Assembly (NCBI RefSeq): GCF_000283155.1
Contig: NW_004454177.1
Span: 6,463,060-6,527,059, forward strand
From: Ceratotherium simum simum
Lineage: Eukaryota; Chordata; Mammalia; Perissodactyla; Rhinocerotidae
Direction: 5' to 3'
Length of the DNA: 64,000 nt
This document shows positions 13,262 to 50,542 of the stretch, one piece after another; the stretch's first letter is position 1, and the number at the start of each line of letters is the position of its first letter. The notes under the pieces are model-generated. The model was not told the DNA's origin and ran no database searches. It worked only from the letters and a program-made list of their open reading frames with translations. Made by a program: the position numbers and the translations under genes.

Positions 13262-13675
13262 ACACTTTATTTTTTTTTTTATTGATGTCCTAACAGTTTA
13301 TAACATTGTGAAGTTTTTTTTTTTTTTTTGCAAGGAAGATCAGCCCTGAGCTAACATCTGATGCCAATCCCCCTCCTTTTGCCGAGGAAGACCAGCCCTG
13401 GGCTAACATCCACGCCCATCTTCCTCTACTTTATATAAGATGCCGCCACAGCATGGCTTCACAAGCCGTGAGTTGGTGCGCGCCTGGGATCCGAACCCGC
13501 GAACCCCGGGCCGCCGCAGCAGAGTGCGCACACTTAACTGCTGCACCAGCGGGCCCACCCCACATTGTGAACTTTTAGTTGTAGGCTGTTGTTTGTCAGT
13601 CACCATATAAATGCGTCCCTTCACCCCTTCTGCCCACTCCCTAACCCCCTTCCCTCTGGTAACCACCAAACTGGG
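13262..13675 (+). mobile_element. L1-type LINE 3' fragment split by an ERE
   Basis: The flanks 'ttattgatgtcctaacagtt' and 'aacttttagttgtaggctg' followed by 'gtcagtcaccatataaatgc' read as one 3' LINE fragment. An ERE on the minus strand (13313-13560) is inserted with duplication of 'acattgtgaa'. Confidence 0.65.
13313..13560 (-). repeat. ERE-related SINE (alternative body)
   Basis: Minus-strand copy with the 'atataaagtagagg' body and two 'gttagctcagggc' modules; duplication of 'acattgtga' flanks it. Confidence 0.9.
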
Positions 13676-13844
13676 GAGTTAACACTTTAAATCTGATATT
13701 AGCCATTTACCCTTATTCCGACTAACAGCACAGAAATCAGGAGGGTCTTGAGGATTTCCAGCATCTGGGTTGGAGGTGAGGGCAGGTGGAGCATCAAAGG
13801 CACAAAAAGATTCAGATGAGCGCAGTCCCAGCTGGCTCTCACCT

Positions 13845-14190
13845 GCCCACAGATTGCAGGCTCCAGGAAGACAGACTGCGCCGCACTCTTCCCCTTTGGA
13901 CCTTGCTTATGCAGTTGGCTCCTTAGAATACCCTTCTATCCCCCTTAGTTTTGCTCCCCCAATCTCTACTCATGGAAATCCCACTCACTCTTTAAGGCTC
14001 AAATTAAAAGCCACCTCCTCCCACTGAGTCTTCCCAGATCCCCTAGATGTCCCCCAAATCCCTACTCCTTAATGCCACATCATTTTGTGTGGTACATGTG
14101 CATTGTATTTCTCTCTGTAGCCCCAGTACCTGGCAGAGTGCCTGGCATACCGTGGGTGCTCAATAAATGCAGAATGAAAGACTGACAGAA
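13845..14190 (+). repeat. L2 LINE 3' end
   Basis: 'gctccaggaagacagact', 'ctttaaggctcaaattaaaag', 'gccacctcctcccactgag' and 'gggtgctcaataaatgcag' are typical of L2 3' ends. It stops just before the BACE1 promoter. Confidence 0.75.
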
Positions 14191-14459
14191 TGAGAGAAGT
14201 CTGCCGCCTCTCTATCTTGATGGCCCTTCCTGCCCAGCCAGGGCCAAGGAAACCTTTCCCGCTAGGGTCCTGCAGGGTGGACTCCATCTCGGCAGAGGGC
14301 ATCCCAGACCCCTCACCAAGCCCGGAAGCTGGGCTGCCTGCCATGGGAAGACTACACTTCCCAGCGATCCCAGGGAAAAGCGAAAACCCTTTGGCTTTGA
14401 CAGCCGCCGCCACAAGTCTTTCCGCCTCCCCAGCCTGCCTGGGAGCTGGGAGCTGGATT

Positions 14460-14471
14460 ATGGTGGCCTGA
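14460..14471 (+). promoter_or_regulatory. uORF1 in BACE1 5'UTR
   Basis: ATG GTG GCC TGA: a three-residue ORF in strong initiation context (A at -3, G at +4). It is relevant only if transcription starts upstream of it. Confidence 0.6.
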
Positions 14472-14562
14472 CCAGCAAACGCAGCCGCAGGAGCCCAGAG
14501 CCCCTGCCCCTTCCCCCGCTGCCGACCCACCAGGAGGACCAGGAAACCAGCCTCGACGGGCC

Positions 14563-14622
14563 ATGCCCGCCCCTCCCAGCCCCCCGGGGGGCCGGAGCCG
14601 TCCTCTCCCAGACCTCTGCTGA
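14563..14622 (+). promoter_or_regulatory. uORF2 in BACE1 5'UTR
   Basis: A 19-codon ORF, proline-rich, with G at -3 but C at +4 (adequate context). It ends 252 nt before the main start, long enough for reinitiation. Confidence 0.6.
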
Positions 14623-14642
14623 GGCTGGCTGCCGGCGGCCAG

Positions 14643-14648
14643 ATGTAG
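14643..14648 (+). promoter_or_regulatory. uORF3: ATG followed directly by TAG
   Basis: A minimal start-stop element in weak context (C at -3, T at +4). Confidence 0.55.
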
Positions 14649-14760
14649 CCGGGCTTCGGATCCGTCTCCTCCCCTTCTCTCTCCCTGCGAATTTCTCCTG
14701 CCCGATACCCACAGCCTGGACGGCGGGCTGGCTGAGGGGCCTGCAGCCTCCGGAGCCCTG

Positions 14761-14784
14761 ATGTCTCACAGCTCACGCTCCTAA
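14761..14784 (+). promoter_or_regulatory. uORF4 in BACE1 5'UTR
   Basis: A seven-codon ORF ending in TAA, in weak context, 90 nt before the main start. Confidence 0.55.
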
Positions 14785-14844
14785 GAAGCCACTACCGGCA
14801 CCCAGAGCTGGGGGCAGGCAACAGGGACACGCGGGCCAGAGTGA

Positions 14845-36320
<21,476 letters not shown>

Positions 36321-39300
36321 GGAGATCCATGGGCAGAAGACAGAGATTCCCCTGGACCACATCTGGGTGGTTCACTTTGGTCATGAGTAGGAGACACAGA
36401 TGGCACCTGTGGCCAGAGCACCTCAGGACCCTCACCCACCCACCAAATGCCTCTGCCTGACAGAAAAGAAGGAAAAGCTGGCAAGGTGGGATACAGGGAT
36501 TGCACCTGTAGGAAACAGGAGAGGGAAGAAAGAAGCGCTCTGGTGGCGGGAACATTCTTGGTCACCTCAAACTTGAGTTGGGAAAATTCTGCTGCTTGAA
36601 ACTTCAGCTCTGAACCTTTGCCCACCATCCCTTTTGACTCTCTAACCTGAAGTATTCTTCTTTTCTTAGTTCCAGAAGTAGTGGCATCACACCCAGGTTA
36701 CCCCCGTGTGTGTCTCTGCAGAACCCTGGCAGAGAAAGGGCCAATCTTGTTTCCCTGCTGGCCACAGTCAGCAGGAGAGGATGCACAGTTTGCTATTTGC
36801 TTTAGAGACAGGGACTGTATAAACAAGCCTAACATCGGTGCAAAGACTGCCTCTCTTCAATTAAACAAAAAATTAGATTGGATATCTGTACAAAACAGGG
36901 CAGTTGGAAGAGGAGGAGAGGCAGTGCAAAGACAGGGAACAGTTGGGATCAAAGCTAGGAAAGGCAGAAACATGCCCACTCGCCAGTCCCAGTTTTAGAC
37001 TTCATCTCCAAGACAGAATCCCATCTCGTAAGATGGGTGTTGGTTCCCAATGTTTTCTTCTCTGTGGTTGCAGCCTGACCAAAAGTGAGATGGGAAGAAG
37101 GGCTTACTTAGCCAAAAAGCTCTATTTAGCTCTCTTAAATGAAAAGTGCCCACTAAGAGGTTCCATCCAACAAACAAATTTCTACCTTAATAATTCCACT
37201 TGTCCCTACCTGAACCTTTTACTCTACATATGATAGGCAGCACTGAACTACCCCAACCCCGCTAAGTCCCAGGTGCCCTGTGGGAAAGCAGCTGGAATAC
37301 AGCAAACACAGCAGGGCTGGGCTTTGTCTTCCTGGTTACATGTTCACTCCCTCCCCCAAATCCCTATTCCTCTGGAGCTTTGCAGCTGAGGTGCTAAGAA
37401 TAGATAGGAGACCTCTCCTACCTAATCTTCAAAAGCAGAATCCTGAAGATTCATCCAGCAGGTATAGGGTTGATGCCTTGTACCTCTGCCTGGATTTCTT
37501 CCTGATCAGCTGTAAGTAGTAGTAAGATCTTACCATAACACAGAGCAGTTTCACTGCCCTCTCACCCTCTCTAATGTCCCTCCATTTACTTGGCTAAGGC
37601 ATCCCACAGGGGCACTAGTATTACACCACGAGTGTCAGGAACACAGGGCATTCTGGCTCTACATCATCGCCTTCACTATCAAGGCTGCCTGAAGCAAGGA
37701 TGGCAGCCTCAGGGCTTCCTTAATTCTTTCACCACAAGAGCCCCTGGATGGAGGCCATCCTCTTCCCGTATCCTACTCTCTACTCCCCACTTCGAATAGT
37801 ACTTGGGTTCCCAGGCTGGTTCTTGGGCTACGTAGTGGGGACCAAGTTCATTTCCTCCCTATCAGTTCTAACACAGTCGACTATGATACCAGTGTTAGCA
37901 CGAAGAGCTGAATTTTCATGGTATACCCGCTGGATCCTATTCCTATCTGGTCAACACACTGCTTCCAGGTATGGGACTTGCTGAATGTGGAATTACCTGA
38001 TGAGGGAGAGGGAAATACAAAAAAGGCCTCTGGAGATCCTGGCCTCAGCCAGCTGCCCACAAGCCATAAACCAATAAAACAAGAATACTGAGTCACAGTT
38101 TTTATCTGGGTTCTCTTCATTCCCACTGCACCTGGTGCTGCTTTGGCTGACTGGGAACACCCCATAACCACAAAGACCGACAGGAAGACTGGAGACTGTC
38201 CACTTCCAGCTCGGAACCTACTGTGTAAATAAACTTCCAGAATTGCTACCATGAAATGAAAATGCCACATTCTGCTTTATAATTTCTACCCATGTTGGGG
38301 AAAACTGGCTTTTTCCCAGCTCTTTCCAGGGCATAAAACTCAACCCCTTCATTAGTAAGTCTCATTGTCCTATCTTTTTTAAGAGAAAACTGGTACTTAT
38401 TTTTCTTTTTACAGTTACTTCCATTCTACCCTGAAACTATGAGCTCTAAGTGTAAAAAAAAAATCTTGACGACAGCTTCTTGCTTGTAAAAATATGTATT
38501 ATATATCTCTCTTTTTAAACTCTGCTCCAGAAAAATGACTGTCCCACTCCACTCACTGCATTAGGGGCCTTTCCCATTGGTCCGCATGGCTTTTACCACA
38601 GCAGCCAGTGGACACAGGGAAAGGAGAACAAGGGCAGCCAAGGCTTCAGTGTTGCTTTCAGATTGATCCTGAACAAGAGAGAGAGAGGAGCAACAATGAG
38701 GCCCCAGCTCCCGTGCACAACTCTCCAAAACACCCGTCCTCCCGCTATAGTTGGCTTTCAAGGGGCTTTTACTAGGAAACAGTTAAGCCTCCTATACTCT
38801 CCTTTTTTCTCTCTACTCCTTTGGCTTCAAAGATTTGTGAAAAATAAACAGAATGTTCTTTATACCCATTTCTCATTTCTAAATTTTCAGAAGATACTGA
38901 AAAATATTGCAGGTAGCCCAAAGGCTGCCACAAAGTTGAGGGGAAATAAAAATCTTAAGATTACAAGATTAAAAATAAGTCCCCTCAAATGAAAAGAACA
39001 AAGGTACTGGTCTTCCATTTTGCCACATTCCCTGTTCATGACACCTACCAAACTGGAGACATTAATATTTCATTAACCAAAGAAAGTGGGTCATCTGACC
39101 TCTAAGCGGGGAGTACTCAGGCCATTTCAATCACCCTACAAGATGCCAATGAGGTCCCGTGAAGTCGGGCTCCTTACACTGATGCCAGTCAATAAACCCA
39201 GGCAAGTAAGGGAAGAGAAGAGAAGGAATATGTCCATGAGCTGACAGCAAGAAGGAAAGACAAAGAGGGAAAGAGTAACAAAAACAGAAGCGAGTTTAGT

Positions 39301-39421
39301 TGGAGCTGAAAGGAAAAGTCTTTGCTACCCTGATATGTACTGCTAGTGCCAGTAAGCATTTCCAGGTCCCAGAATGGGGAAAACTCAGCTGTTGATAATA
39401 GAATAATGTCCTTCCCCTGGA

Positions 39422-39443
39422 GCTTTTTTTTTTTTTTTTTTTT
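39422..39443 (+). repeat. Poly-T run
   Basis: About 22 T on the plus strand, i.e. poly-A on the RNF214 strand. An ATTAAA signal on the minus strand (39472-39467) lies just before it. Confidence 0.9.
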
Positions 39444-39596
39444 GATTAACACTTAGTTTTTACTTGTTTAATTCCAAAAGAGAAGGGAGCTAAAGCCACT
39501 TCCTGTAGGAGTAAAAATAAAAAGATAGGAAAAAATTCGAAGCTCTAATACAGTCACAGCTCTCCCAGGCATAAATCTAAAAACCAGAAGTGCTCT

Positions 39597-39854
39597 GGGG
39601 CCGGCCCGGTGGCACAGCGGTTAAGGGCACATGCTCCGCTGCAGCGGCTGGGGGTGGGGTTCGCAGGGTTGGAACCCCAGCACGCACCGACGCACCACTT
39701 GTCAAGCCATGCTGCACAGCACCCCATATAAAGTAGAGGAAGATGGGCATGGATGTTAGCCCAGGGCCAGGCTTCCTCAGCAAAAAAAAAAGAGGAGGAT
39801 TGGCAGATGTTAGCTCAGGGCTGATCTTCCTCACAAAAAATAAATAAATAAATA
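39597..39854 (+). repeat. ERE-related SINE inside the BACE1 3'UTR
   Basis: Alternative-body copy ('cccatataaagtagaggaag', two 'gttagc(c/t)cagggc' modules) with AAATAAATAAATAAA tail. Duplication 'aaaaaccagaagtgctc' flanks it. It brings extra AATAAA hexamers and the heptamer ATGCTGC (39709-39715) into the BACE1 3'UTR, and lies antisense in the probable RNF214 3'UTR. Confidence 0.93.
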
Positions 39855-40394
39855 AAAACCAGAAGTGCTCACTAAGCAGAGGTGGAAAAACGATCTAGTT
39901 CCAGATAGCTATCCATAGAACAAGTGACTTATAAACTTAAAATCCAACCTCCCATCATATCACTTTGGTCTCCATTTTTCCCAGGACAGGAAACATGTTC
40001 CCCACAGCTTTCTTGCTTCAAAAATTAAAACTCAGTATTCCAAGATCATTCTGAAAGAAATTTTGCACAGACATCTCCTCACCCTAGTGCCTGCCTGGAG
40101 CTCACCCAAGGTCACCAAACAACTTGGTTGTGAACCAACTGCCTTAACCTTCAGGGAGGAAGGGGGTTAGCTAGACTTGGAGACCAGAAGTGAAGGAGAA
40201 GAAGTGAGAACTTCACAAGGTTGGTCTGTCAGAGCTTGATCAGAAGCCAGGTTAGTAGGGGCAAGGGATGGCTTGGCCCAGGAAAGACCTGTGGGTTGTG
40301 CTAGTTTCTAAAGGAATGACTATCCAGGAAGCAGGCTGGACAGAAGTTTGTTGGGGGTGTGGGGGAAATGGGACCTGGTTATGTTCTTATTCTT

Positions 40395-40502
40395 GGATTA
40401 TGAATTTTGCTGACGTAAAACAGAATATTCTGTAAACCTAACGTCTATGTACAAATAATGAGTGTTAACACAGTAAAATATTCAATGAAAAGAAACTATT
40501 AG
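40395..40502 (+). repeat. Local duplicate A (about 105 bp)
   Basis: 'gaattttgctgacgt' through 'aacacagtaaaatattcaa' is clearly similar to 41845-41932, with point differences and small indels. It is either an old duplication or two copies of an unnamed repeat. Confidence 0.6.
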
Positions 40503-41041
40503 GGTTACATTTTTTTTTTTTCTCAATCAGTCTCATTTTATCCGTTCGGAGTAGAGTGGCTAGAACAACACCAAAGCCTCTGGAGGCTTTCGGTAAGCAA
40601 GGCATCTGGTTGGACAGCAGGTGAGCACCAGGGTTCAAATCTGCATACATGAGCCTTAAGAAAATGGACTAGAGGCTGAGCCAAATCAAAGCAGGATGGC
40701 CTCAGAGCAACAGCAGCTTCCTAGATGGTTTTTACATGTATTTGAAAACAGCCCTAGGCAGGAATATCATAATTTCAAGGCCAAACTAAACATCATCTTA
40801 CCTACAATCTGCATCCCCCAAAGGAACTGCAAGGTGATGGGGACAGACTGTTTCTGCATAATATACATACTTTCATTTACGAACATCTGAATACAGACTT
40901 TCTATACACACATTACCTATAGAATAAAAATGTACATGGCAGGAGTATATGTCACTATATAAATATAGAGTTTTAGAAATCTTGAACCCGCGCTTCCTGT
41001 TCACATCAGTTTCTCCTCTTCTTCCTCCCCAGTCAGCTCCG

Positions 41042-45198
<4,157 letters not shown>

Positions 45199-45282
45199 TT
45201 AAGGGACACCAGGGCAAAAGTAAACCCCAAAATCGGTCTGCCAGGTGAGTTACAGGAAGTCTTCTTCTAAACATTAGCTATA

Positions 45283-45501
45283 GGGCCGGCCCCGTGGCTT
45301 AGTGATTGAGTGCGTGCGCTCCGCTGCTGGCGGCCTGGGTTCGGATCCCAGGCGCGCACCGAAGCACCGCTTCTCCGGCCATGCTGAGGCCAAGTCCCAC
45401 ATACAGCAACTAGAAGGATGTGTAACTATGACATACAACTATCTACTGGGGTTTTGGGGGGAAAAACAAAGAAATAAAGTTTAAAAAATAAATAAATAAA
45501 T
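45283..45501 (+). repeat. ERE SINE (short form)
   Basis: Short form; flanking duplication about 'attagctata'. Confidence 0.9.
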
Positions 45502-46401
45502 ATTAGCTATAAATATAGACAAATGTTTAAAGTGGTCTGTAATTGCATAAAGACCCTATATTTGAAAGTAAAAATGTTCACATCTCCACTTACTAAAATA
45601 AGGCTACCCAGAACAGGAAAAAAAGTGTACTGAGAACCAAAACCAACTGAAGGCAGAATGTTCTTCTATGTTCAAGGAGGACTCGAAATCATTATGGCAT
45701 TCCTCGTATTCCCCAACTTGTCTTGTAGTATGGGTACTGAAGAATGCAGGACTAAACACAGGGGTCCATTTAATACTTATCTCTAATGCAGCAATCACTC
45801 ATTCACTATTGAGCACACAGACATTGGCTTACTGATTTTCACATTTTCTTAGCTATAGTAAACATTCTTTGAAAGGAAAAAATGTTCCCATCATACCTCA
45901 GGACTTCTCCTTTCCATTGGTTTCCTGCCTTCTTACACCCCCTTCCCCCACCAGCCCCATTCCTAGAGTATAATACACATATTCAGGATTAGGGTGACCG
46001 ACTGTCCCAGTTTGCCCAGCACTGAGGCATTTCCCAGGATGTGGGACAGTCAAACACCCTACTCAGGACTGAAGATGCCAACAAAGGAACAGAGCCAGCA
46101 AAAGAATTTCCTTGTATTACACTTGATTGTAATGAGTTATATGGCTGAAAACAAAAGGATTACCCAGATCAGCGGACAGAATAGTATGGAAATGTTTAAA
46201 TTACTTTCACTGGATTTTAAAAAGATGAAAGTAAGAAGAAAAGATTGGGAAGAGTGACATCTTAAGAAAAATGTTCCCACTTTTCCGAGTGAGAGAAACA
46301 ATTTTATTCCTCTTCTGTTTTTTCAGTAACCTTACATACATGAAAGGGAGCAACTCATTTACTATAAGTTTTTGAGGTCCCATTTTCTTTGTTTTTTAAC
46401 T

Positions 46402-46640
46402 TTTTGTGTGTGTGTGAGGAAGATCAGCCCTGAGCTAACATCCGATGCCAAGCCTCCTCTTTTTGCTGAGGAAGATTGGCCCTGGGCTAACATCCGTGCC
46501 CATCTTCCTCCACTTTATATGGGTAATCGCCACAGCAGGGCTTGACAAGTGGTGCATCAGTGCACGCCCGGCAGCCGGTGCACCCCGGGCCGCCACATCG
46601 GAGCACGCGCACTTAACCGCTACGCCACCGGGCCAGCCCC
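46402..46640 (-). repeat. ERE-related SINE (alternative body)
   Basis: Minus-strand copy; duplication about 'tgaggtccc' followed by T-rich sequence. Confidence 0.9.
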
Positions 46641-47534
46641 ATGAGGTCCCTTTTTTCATTTGACCCCATTCTCCACACATTCCTGCTCTCTACTTCAGAA
46701 GTATAGGTATTTGTGCATGTGTGTGTTACACACACATTCATTTACTGATTCACTAACATTAGTCTGCCCCTCTACTGACAAGGGCTACTCATGTAATAGA
46801 TATGACTAGGTGGGCATTTTTCTTCCTTAATCTCCACGTGTTGTCCTCCTCAAATAAACTTCCTGCTGGAGGAAGAATTCTCTAATAGTTCTTTAGACAA
46901 AGGTTTACAGGTAGCTGTGTTTTCCTGCTATAACACATATCCTCAAGTTAAAAAATATATGAGAAGTCAGAACACTCTTACCATAAGAATGTGTGAAATA
47001 TGTGGTAGGGTCAATCAGTGACCCATTTAGCCTACTAGTCACCTCTGACAATGGGATAATTCTAAGAAAATATGACAATTGCCTTCTGTGATGATGTTAT
47101 TCTTGAAGATTATAGACGCTCACCAAATATCTCTAACTTTCATTAAATACATTTGTCAACTACAGATATATACTTATATTAGAAAAATTCTCTTACCATG
47201 CCCACGGGGGACATTCCACATATTCACATACACAAAAATCTTTTTCTTTGGGCATTTGGCCACATTTACCTCATTGGGATCCAACAAGTCAAAAGGAACT
47301 ACTAGCAACCACAACAAAAATGGTTAAGGAATTCTTAAACAGTCATAAAAATGCTTTATGCAATTACAGCATATGATATGCTCAGCCTTATCATATGTTA
47401 ACTGGCCTACAACATACGCATCAGATTCACTTCATTAAAGGGTACTAGCTGCAACCCACGCTAGAAAAAAAGTCACTTCTCCATAGTAAAGGGTCAAAAA
47501 CATCCTTGGTAGAATAGAAACCACTGTGTATGTT

Positions 47535-47759
47535 TTAACTTTTTTTTTTTTTTTTTATTTTTTTTTTTTCTTTTTTTTTTTCCCCCAAAGCCCCAGTAGA
47601 TAGCTGTATGCCATGGCTGCACATCCTTCTAGTTGCTGTATGTGGGATGCGGCCTCAGCATGGCCGGAGAAGCGGTGTGTCTGTGCGCGCCCGGGATCCG
47701 AACCCGGGCCGCCAGCAGCGGAGCGAGCGCACTTAACCGCTAAGCCACAGGGCCGGCCC
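47535..47759 (-). repeat. ERE SINE (short form) with long poly-T
   Basis: Minus-strand copy with a long T-rich (A-tail) stretch; duplication 'tgttttaacttttt' flanks it. Low divergence from its neighbours suggests a recent insertion. Confidence 0.92.
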
Positions 47760-47999
47760 TGTTTTAACTTTTTAAATGCTTGATCTAATTTCTCTCAAGT
47801 CCCATGCTTCTGTTATTTTGCATAGTTATTTTAAGGGATCAATGATTCAAATGAATAAATCCTATCAGATCGTACAAGTCTGACTTGTTGTAGGTCCCAA
47901 TATGTTTGCATAATTTTTAAAATTTTGTTTTTGATCATGTAAAGAATACAAATTATAAAAAGTTTAGGAAATACAAAACAGAAAGAATTTAATATAGAG

Positions 48000-48190
48000 G
48001 TCCCAACTCTTCTACTTACTGGTTGCATGACCCCAGGCAAGTTACTTAATCTTTCTAGGCCTCAGTTTCTTCATCTGAAAAATCAGTAGGACCTACATCA
48101 TGGGACTAACAGAAGAGGTCACTGCAGAAACACACACGATTTAATCTGGTGCCTAGCACATGGGAAGCATCCAACAAATTTTTTTAAGTA
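48000..48190 (+). repeat. MIR SINE fragment
   Basis: 'gcatgaccccaggcaagttac', 'cctcagtttcttcatctg' and 'ggtgcctagcacatggg' follow MIR order. Confidence 0.8.
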
Positions 48191-48425
48191 TTTCTTTAAA
48201 AATTCAATTTCCCACAATTACACTAATCACAAGGAATCATTATTATACTTCTTTCCAGTCTTTTAAAATAAATATTTCTATATTTATATATGTATAGGTA
48301 ACATATAAATCCATTATATATGCTTTTCAAACAAAAACTGTGATTTTTATCTTACTTTTTCAACCTAAGGTATTTTTCCATGTCACTAAGTCTCCTTCTA
48401 AAATGTGATTTTAAAATAACTATCT

Positions 48426-48671
48426 GGGGCCGGCCCCCTGGCGTAGCAGTTAGGTGCGTGAGCTCCACTGCTGGCAGCCTGGGTTCAGATCCTGGGCACA
48501 CATGGATGCACCACTTGCCAGGCCACGCTGTGGCGGCGTCCCATATAAAGTGGAGGAAGATGGGCACAGATGTTAGCCCAGGGCCAGTCTTCCTCAGCAA
48601 AAAAAAAGAGGATTGGCATGGATGTTAGCTCACGGCTGATCTTCCTCACAAAAAAATAAAATAAAATAAAA
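48426..48671 (+). repeat. ERE-related SINE (alternative body)
   Basis: Plus-strand copy; duplication 'aaataactatc' on both sides. Confidence 0.9.
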
Positions 48672-48824
48672 TAACTATCCATTGTATATACATATCATTA
48701 TTTATTTAGGTATTCTCTTGTTATTTTCAATTTCACAATTATAAATAATACTAAAATGACCATCTGTGCAGGCGTACTAACACAGGTTAATGATAAAAGT
48801 AATGTATTTAGATTTGAGAGGAAG

Positions 48825-49065
48825 CTACTTACAGTAGTTAAGAGCACGGCCTCTGGAGCCAAACTAAGCTCCAAGTTCAACTCCAGACCCTATATATCTA
48901 TGCCACCTTTGGCAAGTTACTTAACCTTTCTGTACCTCATTTTCCTAAAGTAAAATGGGATTAATAAAAGAATCTGCCTCTCACAGACCACTTACACAGA
49001 TGAAATGAGTTAATCTACATAAATCACTTAGAACAGTCTCTGGCATATAATGTTCGTTACCATTT
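48825..49065 (+). repeat. MIR SINE, nearly full length
   Basis: Starts 'acagtagttaagagcacgg', then 'ttggcaagttacttaacc' and 'aaatgagttaatctacataa'. Confidence 0.85.
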
Positions 49066-50056
49066 AGAGGTTAGAACATCTTCCTTCAGAGAAACTAAAA
49101 TATATGAATACATTTTTTCCACCACAAGTAGTGGTGGAAATCAGGTGATTTTAATGGAGAGAAGCAGATACTAAGTGTTTTGCAAAATACTGTCAATAGT
49201 CAGAGACAGAGCTAAAAATTAAGATGTTGAGTCCTCAGTCCAAATACCTTCCTTTCAGAATGTATTACACTCTAGGCAAGGCAAAAGGAAACAAAACAAA
49301 AACCACTGGGTGAGTTAATATATAGGGGTTGGCTGTCCTGCATTTGGGGTAGGTTATGAATCCTTTTCTCTGAACTGAAGCTAATACAAACCCATATAGA
49401 ATGAATGAGATGAGACATAAACAGAAAAAAATTTACCCTGGGATGAACTGCAAACTCACTGTTTATGAGGCTAGAATTCTTCCTTGATTCAATTTAATGC
49501 AACATCTACTGAGCAGCCTACCACTGCTAGGAATTCTGCTAAAAGCTGGGGATATAAAAATGCCTAGTTCCTGCACCCAAGAAGCTCACAATACAGTAGT
49601 TTCCCAGGTGAACAAAAGGAACAAGAAAATCCTGGGCAGGTCAAATGCCATGTGCAACAGCCAAAGAGAAAGAGAGCATCAAGCTAAGGCAGTGGTCCAG
49701 GGAGTGCAGCAGGCGAGTATACAAGTCTAAAACTCAGTAGTGTGGTCCGCGCTGGGGATACAGACGAGAGTGTCACTAGCATAGAGACAGTCGTGGAAGC
49801 CCCAGGTATGGAAGAAATAATCTAGAACAGCGGCTTGTCAAACGCAGTCTATGGGTCCCCAAAACCCTTTGAGGACCTGGTCTATGGAACAAAAACTAAT
49901 TTCATAGTAACACTAAAATTAGCTGCCTTTTTTACTCTCATTCTCTCAGGAGTCTACAATGGAGTTTTCCTGGGGATACACAACATGTGATAATATCATC
50001 ACTCTATAGCTAATGGAATATATGCTTCTATATTCTTATGTTTTCTAGCACTTTCT

Positions 50057-50273
50057 TTTTTTTTTTTTTTTTTTAAAGTTTTTTTTTTTTTTTTTCCCCC
50101 AAAGCCCCAGTAGATAGTTGTATGTCATAGCTGCACATCCTTCTAGTTGCTGTATGTGGGACGCGGCCTCAGCATGGCCGGAGAAGCGGTGCGTCGGTGC
50201 TCACCCGGGATCCGAACCCGGGCCGCCAGCAGCGGAGCGCGAGCACTTAACCGCTAAGCCATGGGGCCGGCCC
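50057..50273 (-). repeat. ERE SINE (short form) in the hAT fossil
   Basis: Minus-strand copy; duplication 'ttctagcactttct' on both sides. Confidence 0.92.
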
Positions 50274-50542
50274 TTCTAGCACTTTCTAAGGTAATAGTTT
50301 TAGGGTATAATTTAAGCTCTCAATTTTTTTCTTCTAAGTATTTTGTGTTTTTACTAGCTATCTTTAGTTATACTTACAATAATCTCATTATTGTCCAATA
50401 AATCATTATTATAAAATTTCAAAGTTCTCCACGCATTTAGGTAAAAACAAGTACTTTTGTTATTTTGTTTTGCAATAATACTTTTTAAATTTTTTGAAAA
50501 CTTTAAAAAATTTTTAAGTTATATCTAAAATGTATTATTTTA

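Larger units (their letters stand above)
36321..40440 (+). other. BACE1: BACE1 3'UTR (end estimated)
   Basis: Mostly unique sequence follows the stop codon. Candidate AATAAA signals lie at 38073, 38228, 38843, 38945, 39191 and 39516, so several mRNA lengths are possible; the human 3'UTR is close to 3.9 kb, which puts a distal end near 40.4 kb once the ERE insertion (39597-39854) is allowed for. A miR-29 seed match TGGTGCT lies at 38133-38139. The far end overlaps the probable RNF214 3'UTR on the other strand. Confidence 0.55.
39444..41041 (-). other. RNF214: RNF214 3'UTR (end estimated)
   Basis: It follows the RNF214 stop codon (41044-41042) leftwards. The first hexamer-like signal I see on the minus strand is ATTAAA at 39472-39467, so the end is placed near 39.44 kb; no AATAAA was found earlier. 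The true end could lie further left. Confidence 0.4.

Noticed and set aside
14069..14776. 235-codon open frame on the minus strand over the BACE1 promoter
   Set aside because: It lies antisense to a GC-rich promoter and 5'UTR, shows no recognisable domain or splice context, and length is explained by few stop codons in GC-rich DNA.
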